Part shown: piece by piece, positions 45,657 through 56,445 of the stretch
Position numbering within the stretch: position 1 is the first letter of the stretch
How the letters are laid out: the number at the start of each line of letters is the position of its first letter
Origin: Bombyx mori
Taxonomy: Eukaryota > Arthropoda > Insecta > Lepidoptera > Bombycidae
Length of the DNA stretch: 64,000 nucleotides
Assembly (NCBI RefSeq): GCF_030269925.1
Contig: NC_085124.1
Location: forward strand, 4,836,001-4,900,000
Direction: 5' to 3'
Made by a program: the position numbers and the translations under genes
Notes under the pieces: model-generated
Databases searched by the model: none
Told to the model about the DNA's origin: nothing
Seen by the model: only the letters and a program-made list of their open reading frames with translations

Positions 45657-46697
45657 ATGGAGTGGACGCTTAAAGAAGACCGTGTTGCAGTTATTGCGTT
45701 GCATCGTTGCGGTTACGCGCCAATTCAAATTTTTAACATACTGAAAAATTTGAATATAACCAAAAGATTCGTTTATCGTACCATCAAACGATACAATGAA
45801 GACTCTAGTGTAGATGACAGGTCAAGAAGTGGTCGCCCTCGGTCTGTTAGGACTCCAGCAGTGATAAAAGCTGTGAAGGCGCGAATTCAAAGAAATCCCA
45901 AACGTAAGCAGAAACTGTTGGCCCTTCAGATGGGGTTAAGCAGAACCACGGTGAAAAGGGTGTTAAATGAAGACTTAGGGCTTCGGGCATATCGAAGAAA
46001 AACAGGACATCGTTTGAATGCTCGTCTAATGGACCTGAGACTGAAAAGATGCCGCGCTTTGTTGAAGCGGTACGCGGGAAAAAAATATCGGGGAATTATT
46101 TTTTCGGATGAAAAAATTTTTACCGTAGAAGAGAGCTACAACAAACAAAATGATAAGGTGTACGCACACAGTAGTGAAGAAGCGAGCAACCGTATTCCGC
46201 GTGTCCAACGAGGTCATTTTCCATCCTCGCTCATGGTAAGGTTGGGAGTTTCTTATTGGGGCTTAACAGAGGTACATTTTTGTGAGAAAGGTGTAAAAAC
46301 GATTGCAGTTGTGTATCAAAATACAGTCCTGACGAATCTTGTGGAACCTGTTTCTCGTACCATGTTCAATAACAGGCACTGGGTATTCCAACAAGATTCG
46401 CCGCCAGCTCATAGAGCGAAGAGCACACAAGACTGGCTGGCGGCGCGTGAAATCGACTTCATCCGGCACGAAGACTGGCCCTCCTCCAGTCCAGATTTGA
46501 ATCCGTTAGATTACAAGATATGGCAACACTTGGAGGAAAAGGTGTGCTCAAAGCCTCATCCCAATTTGGAGTCACTCAAAACATCCTTGATTAAGGCAGC
46601 CGCCCATATTGACATGGACCTCGTTCGTGCTGCGATAGACGACTGGCCGCGCAGATTGCAGGCCTGTATTCAAAATCACGGAGGTCATTTTGAATAA
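45657..46697 (+). CDS. mariner-family DD37D transposase
   Basis: 346 residues, no stops or frameshifts, the usual length for mariner transposases. Residues 1-50 and about 85-108 form the paired helix-turn-helix DNA-binding region (GLSRTTVKRVL in the second), joined by the GRPR linker at 59-62. The catalytic triad is D151 (IIFSDEKIF), D247 (WVFQQDSPPAHRA) and D285 (SPDLNPLDY). Exactly 37 residues separate the last two, which identifies the DD37D/maT lineage first noted in the silkworm as Bmmar1. The protein would bind the inverted repeats and move the element by cut-and-paste into TA sites. The ATG at 45657 is the first in the element's frame and follows an AT-rich leader of 130 bases. All key residues are present, so it may be active; one substitution, MVRLGVSY where many relatives have MVWxGVSY, could matter. 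Confidence 0.93.
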   Translation: MEWTLKEDRVAVIALHRCGYAPIQIFNILKNLNITKRFVYRTIKRYNEDSSVDDRSRSGRPRSVRTPAVIKAVKARIQRNPKRKQKLLALQMGLSRTTVKRVLNEDLGLRAYRRKTGHRLNARLMDLRLKRCRALLKRYAGKKYRGIIFSDEKIFTVEESYNKQNDKVYAHSSEEASNRIPRVQRGHFPSSLMVRLGVSYWGLTEVHFCEKGVKTIAVVYQNTVLTNLVEPVSRTMFNNRHWVFQQDSPPAHRAKSTQDWLAAREIDFIRHEDWPSSSPDLNPLDYKIWQHLEEKVCSKPHPNLESLKTSLIKAAAHIDMDLVRAAIDDWPRRLQACIQNHGGHFE

Positions 46698-46753
46698 ACT
46701 TTAGTGTCATAAGAATCTATGTTTTGTTAAGTTCATTTTGGTATATGAATAAA
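46693..46753 (+). terminator. polyadenylation signals of the mariner transposase
   Basis: AATAAA at 46693-46698 contains the stop codon (46695-46697); another AATAAA at 46748-46753. Confidence 0.6.
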
Positions 46754-46803
46754 CTTGTTTCAATTATTTTACATTAAACATGTGACAGAATTTATGACCT
46801 GAC

Positions 46804-47292
46804 TAGGTATATTTCATTAAATTTGCTTGTATCAACTCACAGTCCGTCCATCTTAATTCACCTTTCTGCGGACAGTACGGGGGAGGGTCCAAGAGAAATG
46901 ACGACCCTTAACTAAAACACACACATACGCACACGATGAACTCACTCACACACACACACACGACTCCTTTAACTCTACACAAAATTCATGTAAGAGTATC
47001 GTGTAATACAAGGCTGTCTGTGTCTGTGTGGCCAGTTTCCGCGCGCCTGGGTTTTGTTAATTTAATTAGAGGTACAAAAAGATTAAAGCTTCTGAGGACG
47101 CAGGCATTAGGAAACTGCTTTTGTTGAGGTTACACTTTGTAATGTGAAGCGTAATGGAGTCGCAGAGTTGGGCACCTTTGCCTCATCAGATGAATAATTC
47201 TAGTGTTATTTCTTTATCAAGCATATCGAATGTTTATTTGAAATAGATTACATATGTGATTACTGAAACTTTATTGAAACATTCGTTTTTTT
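46804..47292. other. right flank of mariner with CA repeats
   Basis: CA-rich tracts at 46918-46935 and 46947-46962. The frame 46936-47127 starts inside the repeat and has no domain. Confidence 0.45.
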
Positions 47293-47542
47293 TATTTTTT
47301 ATTGCAATGATGTGTGGACTAGCTGACAGCTGACCTGGTGTTAAGTGGTTACTGGAGCCCATAGACATCTACAACGTAAATGCGCCACCCACCTTGAGAT
47401 ATAAGTTGTAAGGTCTCAGTATAGTTACAGTTACAACGGCTGCCCCACCCTTTAAACCGAAACGCATTACTGCTTCAAGGCACAAATAGGTAGGGTGGTG
47501 GTACCTACCCGTGCGGACTCACAAGAGGTCCTACCACCAGTT
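47293..47542 (-). repeat. SINE-A copy to the ACTGGTGGTAGG boundary
   Basis: CTGACCTGGTGTTAAGTGGT to GAGGTCCTACCACCAGT, with GTTACA duplicated in AGTTACAGTTACAACGG. Confidence 0.87.
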
Positions 47543-47857
47543 ATTTAGCATAGGTGTTAAGCGTCGTTGAATTTGGTGATGGACATCAAATGAGTTGTTA
47601 CTGTTAGTTAATGTTCATTACAAATATGCGTGTCCAATAATAATTTTGTTTGACAAAACAGAACTCAATGTCTGTGCTCTTTATGAATGTAAAAAAAAAT
47701 ATCTTCAACGTTCCATTATAGGTTTATCGTCTTATCGTAAAAGCCCAAACATCAGTATCGCAGATTTCTCGTACGTATTACTTTAAAAACTCGACGCGCA
47801 TAACCAATGTTTGCGCTGAAAACAGCGGGCCATTCGTTGTATCGCGATTCCTTCGAA
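47543..47857. other. unassigned DNA
   Basis: No element recognised; composition becomes richer in CG toward 47800. Confidence 0.4.
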
Positions 47858-47866
47858 TATAAAAAG
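47858..47866 (+). promoter_or_regulatory. possible TATA box
   Basis: TATAAAAAG, 57 bases before an ATG that opens a coding-like stretch. A start site would be expected near 47888. Confidence 0.3.
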
Positions 47867-47914
47867 TAAGTCGATAGCTTACCAGAGAAATTTATACTTT
47901 TGGATATTCGAAAT

Positions 47915-47999
47915 ATGTTCTCTCGTCCACCACAATCAGATCCGTCGCCGCGTTCGCGTTCCTCGCAGAAGCGTTGGACGACGATTTTTCGTATGTCAT
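47915..47999 (+). CDS. possible first coding exon, Ser/Pro/Arg-rich N-terminus
   Basis: An ATG opens 28 codons (MFSRPPQSDPSPRSRS, then SQKRWTTIFRMS) with many third-position C/G bases unlike the AT-rich surroundings. A donor-like GTAAGG follows at 48000-48005; unspliced, the frame stops at 48014-48016. No downstream exon was identified, although the open frame 48133-48351 shares the less AT-rich composition. Product unknown. Confidence 0.25.
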
Positions 48000-48132
48000 G
48001 TAAGGGATCTGAGTAGCTTGGTGCTGGGGATACGGGATATTTCGTATAAATTCAGCCCACGGGTGAATATAACCGTGGTAGTCTCTGGGTTGTTTTCACA
48101 TAATAGAGCTATTTTCTTTTGTTTTTGTTGCG

Positions 48133-48351
48133 TTGCTCGCGTCTCGTTATAGGTGCGTAGACAATGAAAACAAAAGGCGGTGTCTTATTTCAGTGTTTTT
48201 ACCCGCGGGTTTGGATAGTATACGTTATGTTATTATGTGCGCTGTTTGCAAAATTCCGAAGAAAAAACCCGCGGCACGAGGATCAAGTAACTTTGAATGT
48301 AGGAGTCCGTTGAAATATCGGTTGCGACTTCGAGTGTATGGCACACCGTAG
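48133..48351 (+). other. coding-like open frame of unknown status
   Basis: 72 codons including the Cys/Lys-rich CAVCKIPKKKPAARG. It is open, more CG-rich than the flanks, and ends 10 bases before a Helitron. It begins with TTG, not ATG, so it would have to be an internal exon or chance. Confidence 0.2.
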
Positions 48352-48361
48352 AATCTATATA

Positions 48362-48780
48362 TCTATACTAATATTATAAAGAGGAAAGATTTGTTTATTT
48401 GTTTGTATTGAATAGGCTCCGAAACTACTGAACCGATTTGAAAAATTCTTTCACTGTTTGGAAGCTACACTACTCTCGAGTGACATAGGCTATAATCTCT
48501 TTTGAAAAACATTAGGGATCCTTACTAAAACTTCAATAATAATTTTACCTAAAATATTATTTACATCGCGTGCCCTGCGAAAACTATTGATGATAGAAAA
48601 AATTAATTTACTACGACTTTGTAGAACACATTATTATTTACAAAAAGTGTCACCACAGCATATGTCTAACTATTATATTTATGCAGGAATAAGTGTCATT
48701 TTATTTAAAAAATAAAACAACTTCAAATATCGTTGAAATTATTGTTAAAGACCCGAGCGGAGCCGGAGCGGGCCGCTAGT
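48362..48780 (+). mobile_element. Lep1-like Helitron, full length
   Basis: Starts TCTATACTAATATTATAAAG, ends GAGCCGGAGCGGGCCGCTAG|T. Partner of the inverted copy 2449-2889. Non-coding. Confidence 0.82.
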
Positions 48781-48849
48781 CTTTAAATAAACTGATACAA
48801 ATATATACCACATACAGATACCAAATACAGATTAAGTATTAAAGTTGGT

Positions 48850-49105
48850 AATATATATATTTTTTATTGTATAGATAGGTGGACGAGCTCACAGTCCACC
48901 TGGTGTTTAGTGGTTACCGGAGCCCATAGACATCTACAACGTAAATACCGCCACTCACCTTGAGATATGAGTTCTAAGGTCTCAGTATAGTTACAACGGT
49001 TGCCCCGTCCTTCAAACTGAAACGCATTACTGCTTCAGGAAGAAATAGGCAGGGTGGTGGTAGCTACCCGTGCGGACTCACAAGAGGTCCTACCACCAGT
49101 AATAA
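48850..49105 (-). repeat. SINE-A copy to the ACTGGTGGTAGG boundary
   Basis: TTTTTTATTGTATAGATAGG to GAGGTCCTACCACCAGT; small losses around GCTTCAGGAAGAAATAGG. Confidence 0.86.
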
Positions 49106-49472
49106 TAATACAGATACTAATAAGGCAGATTTCTCTCAGTTATTTTAATCTAATCAAATTTCTAAATTTTAATGGTCAATAAATATATCTTTCCTTTCAA
49201 GGTCCATGACGAAAAACTACAATGATTAAAAATTATATTAGAAAAAGTTTTTTTTTAAGTTTATCATTTCGTAATTAGTGTGTACCATCAGTGATTAGCT
49301 ACAGCCATGACGTGTGATATGAAACGTGTAGTGTATATATTTATATGGGGCTTCGTGATTATTTAAAATTAGCCAGGACGTTGACCCCTCAGCACAATGT
49401 ATCAATTTCATAACTACCATTGCTTTCGAAAACAAATATTGGTCAAAATCCAGATACAATTTCGTATGTTAA
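49106..49472. other. unassigned AT-rich DNA
   Basis: No feature recognised. Confidence 0.4.
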
Positions 49473-49796
49473 TCTATACTAATATTGTAAAGCTGAAGAG
49501 TTTGTTTGTTTGTTTGTTTGTTTGAACGCACTAATCTCAGGAACTACTGGTCCGATTTGAAAAATTATTTCTGTGTTAGATAGCCCATTTATTGAGGAAG
49601 GCTATATAACATCACGGTAAGACCAATACAAGTGGAGCACCAATACAGAATATTTCAAAATAGGGGCTTAAATAGCTCCTTAACATTCTATAATTCAAAA
49701 ATATTTTCACTTTCTACGTAAATGAAGTGGGAGGTAAAATTTAGCGTTATGCCAAAGTAACCATTCCACGCGGACGGAGTTGCGGGCAAAAGCTAG
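49473..49796 (+). mobile_element. Lep1-like Helitron, full length
   Basis: TCTATACTAATATTGTAAAG, GCTGAAGAG, (TTTG)n, ending GACGGAGTTGCGGGCAAAAG then CTAG|T. Serves as the empty-site reference for the MITE-1 insertion. Confidence 0.82.
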
Positions 49797-49836
49797 TAAA
49801 GTATAAAAGCAGATATGAAATTAAACAATTTCTTTG

Positions 49837-49857
49837 CACACACACACACACACACAC
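49837..49857. repeat. (CA)n microsatellite
   Basis: Ten CA units, then CGCA. Confidence 0.93.
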
Positions 49858-50868
49858 GCATTGAAAATTAAAACCATTAGTCACAGTCACACACAGTATT
49901 AAGTTGGTAAGAACATTCTTGCGAGTCCAGCCAGCCAGTGCAATGATCTGAACTGTACGCTGGAGTCGACTGGAATTTAGTTCCATTCAGTTACCGTTTC
50001 CTCTCCTAGCCTTTGGCAGCTGTTTTCTTTGTACTGTGTCCACGATTTCTAATATTCTTTGGATTTTCAATGTTTTCGACTTACGAAACTTAAAATTATT
50101 TTTTTCCTGCAGTCCATGGTCAGATTATCTCTCGGTCTGTGTAATATTACAAAATTATTGAAAAACAAAACTATATGTGGTTTGAATTTTTTTTTATATC
50201 TGTTCATTAACTAGGATGTATAGTAACATAAAATCATTACAGTAAATAAACAAAAGCGTTGATATGTAATTAAATTCAAATAAACTAGATTCAAATATTC
50301 ATTTAATAAGTCAATGATTTTCATTTTCTTATCTGTTGCTAATCGGTTTATCTGTTATTTGTTTGTTTTTAAATTTAGTGTTATCTAAATAGTACTTTTT
50401 TCTTACAAAAATTAAAAAGGAAATGGTTTTTATAACATAATTTTCTCCTCAGTCAACCGGTCAAAATTTTTGTCTATGGCCATTGTGGTTAGTAGTAGCC
50501 ATTGACGAGTTTTAAGTGTTTATCAATGATTTTGGGAATACTAACTTTTTCCTAAAGGTCAATAGTACAACAAAAGAGAAAATGTAATACAGACATTTCT
50601 AAATTTTGTGGCATCAGTCATTATGGTCGATCGACCACTTTCGACCACTTCGTGGATAATTTACCACTTATGGCGTGTGTCCGGCCTTATTTATACTTAT
50701 TGTACACACAAAGAAAATACAATAAAAAACAGATTTAAAGAAAGTCTAAATACTATGTACAAAGCCGAGCTTAACTCATTCATGAGTTTTCTTCCAGCAA
50801 ACCAATAGCAGAGTGAAATACGATGTATAAGAGGGGAATAGTGTACAATATAAAATTTTTAAACTAAG

Positions 50869-50871
<3 letters not shown>
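49858..50871. other. unassigned AT-rich DNA
   Basis: GATCGACCACTTTCGACCACTT at about 50626-50650 is a small direct repeat. No element or gene recognised. Confidence 0.4.

Positions 50872-50965
<94 letters not shown>
50872..50965. repeat. 94-base uninterrupted A run
   Basis: Pure A from 50872 to 50965. No retroelement body is recognisable to its left, so it is not an obvious poly(A) tail. Confidence 0.97.
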
Positions 50966-50967
<2 letters not shown>

Positions 50968-51146
50968 CCTTGCCTTATGTTTTTTGTCGGAAAATATAAC
51001 GGTAGATACATGGTCGGTCTTAAGCGCAAGTGCAGCTCTCATACCAAAGAGCTCAAGTTCGAGATTTATTTACGTCTGTGTTATTAATGTTGTGCCGTTG
51101 TGGATTATGTGCTCACTATCGCTCATGCTTAATATTTTATATACAA

Positions 51147-51492
51147 CTAGCTGACCAGGCAAACGTTGTTTTGCCATATATAAGATTTTCTAACTTATTA
51201 TGTGTAAGGATGTGGTAAATGAGTGAAAGTGACATGTAACTATGAGGGAATATAAAAATAACAAAACCTCATTCAACCACATAATACCTCATTATAACAA
51301 AAAAAAATTTGCCAAAAAATAAAAAATAAATGTTAGGGGTGGACAACCCTTATCACTTAAGGGTATGAAAAATAGACAGTAGCCGATTTTCAGACTTACT
51401 GAACATGCATATAAAACATAAAAATCGGTCAAACCGTTCTAGAGGATTATGGTAACTAACATTGTGACACGAGAATTTTATATATAAGATGT
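51147..51492 (-). mobile_element. Helitron, different subfamily
   Basis: Plus left end ACTAGCTGACCAGGCAAACG is the complemented 3' GGTCAGCTAGT terminus. On minus the 5' end reads TCTTATATATAAAATTCTCG. Contains AAAATCGGTCAAACCGTTCT. Non-coding. Confidence 0.75.
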
Positions 51493-51972
51493 ATTGATAA
51501 TTGTCGATAAGCAACTCAAGTAAACTAAATATCCAAATATTTCATATTTGATGGTCACAATTAGAATCGGTAACTTGCTAAAATACAGTGCAACTTGTTA
51601 CCGGTCGGTTTCGGTACGAATTCGTAACGTTGTGTGCTCTTCGTTCTTACTAACTGTTAAATGGTATATTAGCATATAAAGGCGTCTACTTCAATGAATT
51701 GCGCGTTTAAAAAAAATGCGTTAGAAATTTTACACGAACGATTGTTTCAAGCTACGATACACAATTCACGACATTATCGTATGCGACCGTACGATTCGAT
51801 TTTCATGTATACGATTTTTAACGTGAGACGTTTTTGCAAAAGTACAAAGTAGGTAGGCTACAAAAGTAAAGTCTATTTTGAATAACTTGGGTTATTTTTC
51901 TCATGCGATATCCTGGCTGAAAATTATTTTACCTTATACTATAGGAAACGGAGACTAATATATGCATCTAAA
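51493..51972. other. unassigned DNA
   Basis: No feature recognised. Confidence 0.4.
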
Positions 51973-52211
51973 TCTGTATAAAAAATGAATTGTTGTTCGT
52001 TAGTCTCGCTAAAACTCGAGATCGGCTGGACCGATTTGGCTAATTTTGGTCTTGAATTATTCGTGGAAGTCCAGAGAAGGTCTAAAAGGTGATAAAATAT
52101 GAAAATGCTCGGAAATGATGTGTCCCCCGTCTGCCGGATACCTTTTGTTTGTTTTAAGTTAGATTAGATTAGTTAAGATTGAGGCACTACAAAGTCTGCC
52201 GGATCAGCTAG
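51973..52211 (+). mobile_element. Helitron-F copy with intact 3' end
   Basis: TCTGTATAAAAAATGAATTG, TAGTCTCGCTAAAACTCGAG, ending CTGCCGGATCAG then CTAG|T. Confidence 0.78.
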
Positions 52212-52619
52212 TATGTTATAAAATACGTATGGATATAGAGATTTTAATCAAAATACAAAAGACATGTTATTTCCACAGCATTTGCAGTGTCGTATTGTGC
52301 GTTATGTTCTTTCGTAAAATGGCTAAACGGTACATCTATATAAATACGATAGTATAATAATTCTGACGTTTTTTTAAACAAAAATAAATCTGTCAGTCTT
52401 TTCCACCTCATAATCTCTAATTTATACATAAGTTTGTTTTGTTGACGGCTTAAAAATAAATAAATGATTTGATATGCAATCGTTACTAGGAGGAAATATT
52501 TTTGTGGCTTACGGTTATTATATGCTAAATTTCGAATAAATACATGTACGATTCCCGAAATTCTCAGGTGATAATAAAAATTACACTCTTCAATGTATGT
52601 AAAAGTGAATCTATAGTGT
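52212..52619. other. unassigned AT-rich DNA
   Basis: The 174-codon minus frame 52244-52768 covers this stretch but runs into a degenerate SINE; no domain, composition as expected by chance. Confidence 0.4.
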
Positions 52620-52725
52620 TTTGTGTAGATAGGTGAATGATCTTTCGGACTATCTAGTGCTAAATAGTAGCATGAGCCCATAGACAACAGCACGTGAGAC
52701 GCCACCTTCGCCACTTCAGTTTTAT
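52620..52725 (-). repeat. degenerate SINE-A fragment
   Basis: GTAGATAGGTGAATGATC, TGAGCCCATAGACAACAGCA, then CGCCACC follow the order of the family's 3' third. Confidence 0.5.
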
Positions 52726-53212
52726 CGTATAGTGGTTTTGTGACGTCATTTCGAATATGCTTAATCACAATATGTAGTCCAGGTCAGAGTCCCTTGAATA
52801 CATTTTAATTCGTCACGAGAAAAGCTTAACGTGGCAGAAAAATCTCATTGAAAACTATCCTGTATCGCTATTATTATATGTACCTAAATGTACATCACAT
52901 TTATAGATATACGGTCGAAGGTAACCCAAAAGAGTGGAAATCATGAATGGCTAATATTTTCGGCAAAAAGTCGAAAATACCCTTCGGTTGTTCACTGACC
53001 CTTTTCACGTTCGCTAGTATCAGACACGTCCAAGCGTGTAACAGCGGTCCGAACGAGGTACAAATGTATCGTTTTGTATTAAAAAAGGGCATTTTCCATG
53101 GAAAATTTTCGTGAAAAATATTTCGTAAAAATGTTTTGTACTCATTTCGGTTTAGATATGAATATTTCAGTTCTGATTCGAGGACATGGCTATTGCTATT
53201 TTTGAATGCTTA
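52726..53212. other. unassigned DNA
   Basis: No feature recognised. Confidence 0.4.
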
Positions 53213-53567
53213 CTTTACGAATTATTACCGATGCTATTACCCAATGATGCCTCTCTTTCGGTAGTATCAACGGTAATGATGATATTACCAACAGATAAAT
53301 AATCATCAGTATAATGCATATCATCGGAAATATCTTTGGTATTGCTTTATAGAGATTTTCCAGCAGCCAAATTTTAAAATAGTTTGGAATTTCAATTCTC
53401 GAAAGCTCACTTTTCGATCGAAAGCTTAGAATGACAGAATCATCATCAGCATTACCGTTGTTATTATCGAATGAAAAATATCATTCGGTAATAATTCGTA
53501 AAGAGAACTTTCGAGAATTGAATTTCAAAACTGTTCTAAAATTGGCGCGATCGAAAATCTCTATCAA
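53213..53567. repeat. interleaved inverted repeats
   Basis: TTTACGAATTATTACCGA at about 53214-53231 is inverted at about 53484-53502. A second pair, AGAGATTTTC...AATTCTCGAAAGCTC at about 53351-53411 is inverted at about 53506-53563. The right-hand partners are contiguous while the left-hand ones are separated. May be two overlapping relics of one inverted-repeat element. Confidence 0.65.
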
Positions 53568-54376
53568 GCTGTGATACAAATTAAACAAACCCATAATTAA
53601 TGCATAGAACATTTTGTTTAAAAATCGAATACATGCGTCTAGATTATTCAGAGATATAATCAGACGGATTTCGATTAATCTTTTCACTAATAAAAAAAAA
53701 ACACTTACCTATGCAATCCAAAATCTTGCACGCGTTCACGCAAAAAATGCAACAACGAAAAATAGCAAAGGGGTGTTGGGTGGGCCCTTGCCTCCACCCA
53801 CCCACTATTCTTTCCCCCACGTATCTCCGCACTCGCCAACGCTAATCTCCACATTTAACAAACGTAATTTGTACGAAGCACTCACGTCGCGATTTGCGCA
53901 TTAAAACTAGACCGCTAAAGCTCAAAATCGAACAGTAAAACCTTGGGATGTGTACGAAAGGATTTTTCCAAAATATCAGACGGGCTAGGGAGTGAGGTGG
54001 GCACCTAAAAACGTGGAAACACTGATGAATGTCCCCCATTAAATGTTATTTATTTAGAATGTGGCCGAAAATGGGACTCAGCCGTTTAAGTTTACCTAAA
54101 GTTTACTTAGGACCGAGTGTATTGGGTTAAACTGGAGACGTTGACTCCGAAGATAAATCGCAGACAGTTACAGGGGTCCAGTTTTTTGGGTTTCGCCTTA
54201 TGACGGTATTTGTCATGCCGATGTGGAGATGACTTTTGGTTTTGTTAGAGAACGGTTGAAGCTTACTTTATTGTGATAAGAGGAATATCTATAAAGATAT
54301 AATGAAATAGACCCATTAAATTTTACTTCATATTGTTTCTAATAAATATGTGATCTGAGTTTTTTTATATTACCGT
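53568..54376. other. unassigned DNA
   Basis: Overlapping frames in both strands at 53614-54039 without domains; C-rich patch near 53785-53820. Confidence 0.4.
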
Positions 54377-54577
54377 AGCATATTGGCTACCGGAACGTAT
54401 GGACATCATAACGTGAATTCCGCCATTCATATTGAGACGTGAGGTCGAAACTTCAACTTTATTATAATTACTATTCTGTCCTTAAAAAATCAGTACAAAT
54501 GATTGCTTCACTGCAGAAATGGATAGGATGGTGGTACCATCACGTGCGAATTTACAATAGCCCCTACCACTAGTTTT
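54377..54577 (-). repeat. degenerate SINE-A copy
   Basis: TATTGGCTACCGGAACGTAT, CATATTGAGACGTGAGGTC, TGCTTCACTGCAGAAATGG and CCCCTACCACTAGT keep family order despite heavy change. Confidence 0.65.
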
Positions 54578-54989
54578 CGATTTTGAAAAATAATAACTGA
54601 AATGGCATAAATTGCAAATTCTATTTGAAAAACTTCGATTGGCACGACAAACGATGGCAAAATCACTCAACTTGGTGTAAAAATGGATAAAAGAAAAAAG
54701 GGAAACCTCTGCAGACCGTAACAGATGAATTTTTTGCGACAGCAATAAGCTGGACATAAAAACTTGTTGTTTAATCAGTACCTACAAAGATAAAGTTGTA
54801 ACTTCTTGTATCTATTACTACTAGTATTCGTTGAACGACCGAAATTCGACCATAATCACTGATACCTCAAGATTTAGACTAAATTTATCTGATGCATTTT
54901 CTCTTTTGTTTTGTTTATTTACTGATAGGAAACACCACTGAGCGTTATGACATGTCTTTCTTTAAACGAGGTTTTCGGATACTCAGTGT
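54578..54989. other. unassigned DNA
   Basis: GTTGAACGACCGAAATTCGACCATAATC near 54830 resembles the Helitron-E terminus but is too short to call. Confidence 0.35.
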
Positions 54990-55085
54990 CTGTTCCATTG
55001 GCATTGCCCAAGTTCATAAGCGACGGTAGCCACTGACCACCAGTGTCTATCAAATGTCTGCAAAAACAAAAATGGAAAAAAAAAA
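54990..55085 (+). repeat. degenerate LINE-B tail
   Basis: TTCCATTGGCATTGCCCAAG, GCGACGGTAGCCACTGACCA, then an A-rich end. Confidence 0.5.
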
Positions 55086-55317
55086 TTACCAATATTATAT
55101 TACCTACCAATTTTTCTTATATCAAAAAATACGATTGAATAGCAGATCAGACAGTGGTAATTCAACAATTTTCTTTGGTTGTCAAGAAATAAAATTAAAA
55201 ACTAAAAAAAACAATGAACCATATTCATAGCACATGTCAACGGCAATTAAAAAAAGAAAAGCGAAGACATTAAGCACAAAAGTAAATCGGTTGCCAAAAA
55301 GAGAAAATATAAACTAC

Positions 55318-55508
55318 TTTTTTTTTATTGCTTAGTTGGGTGGACGAGCTCACAGCCCACCTGGTGTTAAGTGGTTACTGGAGCCCATAGACATCTACAG
55401 CGTAAATGCGCCACCCACCTTGAGAAACGCATTACTGCTTCACGGTAAAAAAAGGCAGGGCGGTGGTACCTACCCGTGCGGACTCACAAGATGTCCTACC
55501 ACCAGTAA
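55318..55508 (-). repeat. SINE-A copy with internal deletion
   Basis: Jumps from CCACCCACCTTGAGA to AACGCATTACTGCTTCACGG, losing about 55 bp. Reaches the common boundary TCCTACCACCAGT. Confidence 0.86.
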
Positions 55509-56267
55509 AAAAAGTAGTCTATGCACAGATGCATTTATATTTTTGTTACTGCATTAATATGAACATTAATTTAAATAAAGCAATTCGTGGATTCAAACTA
55601 TCACTTAAATGAATAAAGTAAAGTGTGTTTGAGACAGAAGAAATGGTTCCGTCACTATCTCAGTCACAGTTCCACTGAAACTCTAAACCACATTAATCTT
55701 TCCGACTGTTCTGTTTTAGAGTACCTACTATAAATACTCGATTGTAATTCTGAATTTGAAAAAAAAAATTTGTATTCGAAACAATTCGAACTTAATATAA
55801 AGTACCTATATGGCTCATTTATAGGTAACATTACGCTAGAGCATTGCAATTGTTACAATGTATTATAAGTTTGTTGATTTCTTGGCATTTCTTTCATGCC
55901 ACAACGAAGCAGTCATCTTTTTGAAGGGATTATTTATGGGCCTTTTATTTAGAATTACATATTGAACCTTAATCTACCTGATAGTATGATAATACAGTAC
56001 ATATTATTTTTGGAACTGATGGAATTACTTATGGTTTTGTTCACTTTAAAAGTAGCCTGGGAGTTAATCTACATGAAATTCAACCTATTAAATATTATAA
56101 GACAATACAGCTTTACCTATAGAATATTAAGGCGTGGATAACACATTAATCGTTAATTACCACGAAAGGTTTAAGTATTCGAAATGTTGGAAATATTCAA
56201 ATGATAAAGTTAATACACTAAACGCGAGTTTATGTCGTAAAATCAATTTCGTTTCCAAACGATTCTT
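55509..56267. other. unassigned AT-rich DNA
   Basis: No feature recognised. Confidence 0.4.
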
Positions 56268-56445
56268 CTCCAGCTGATGGTTGTCTGGAAGAGATCGCTG
56301 TTAGCGATAAGAAAGCCAATTGTACGTTTTTTTTTGTATTTAATGTATCGCATTGTTTTTTTTTTTGGTATACATTAAAGAATACTCTCCTCTCTCTCTC
56401 TCTCTCTCTCTCCCTCCCTCTCTTTCTCTCCCTCTCTCTCTCTTT
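56268..56445 (+). repeat. repeat-G copy 2 with (CT)n tail
   Basis: GGTTGTCTGGAAGAGATCGC, AGCCAATTGTACG, GTATTTAATGTATCGCATTG, then TTAAAGAATACTCTC running into about 55 bases of CT/CCCT repeats. Confidence 0.65.

Larger units (their letters stand above)
45527..46803 (+). mobile_element. complete mariner element (DD37D, maT/Bmmar1-type)
   Basis: 1277 bp bounded by TA (45525-45526 and 46804-46805). Ends GTCAGGTCATAAGTATTGTC and, complemented, GTCAGGTCATAAATTCTGTC agree at 20 of the first 23 positions. CTAGTCAGG is shared beyond the TA, so the exact boundary could be a few bases further out. Length and layout are those of a mariner: one intronless transposase between short inverted repeats. Confidence 0.88.

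Noticed and set aside
46263..46469. Minus-strand frames within the mariner transposase
   Set aside because: Shadows of the plus-strand coding sequence.
50776..51042. Open frame with a long phenylalanine run
   Set aside because: It is the complement of the 94-base A run.
52244..52768. 174-codon minus-strand open frame, the longest outside transposases
   Set aside because: No domain, AT-driven composition, and its 5' part lies in a degenerate SINE-A fragment.
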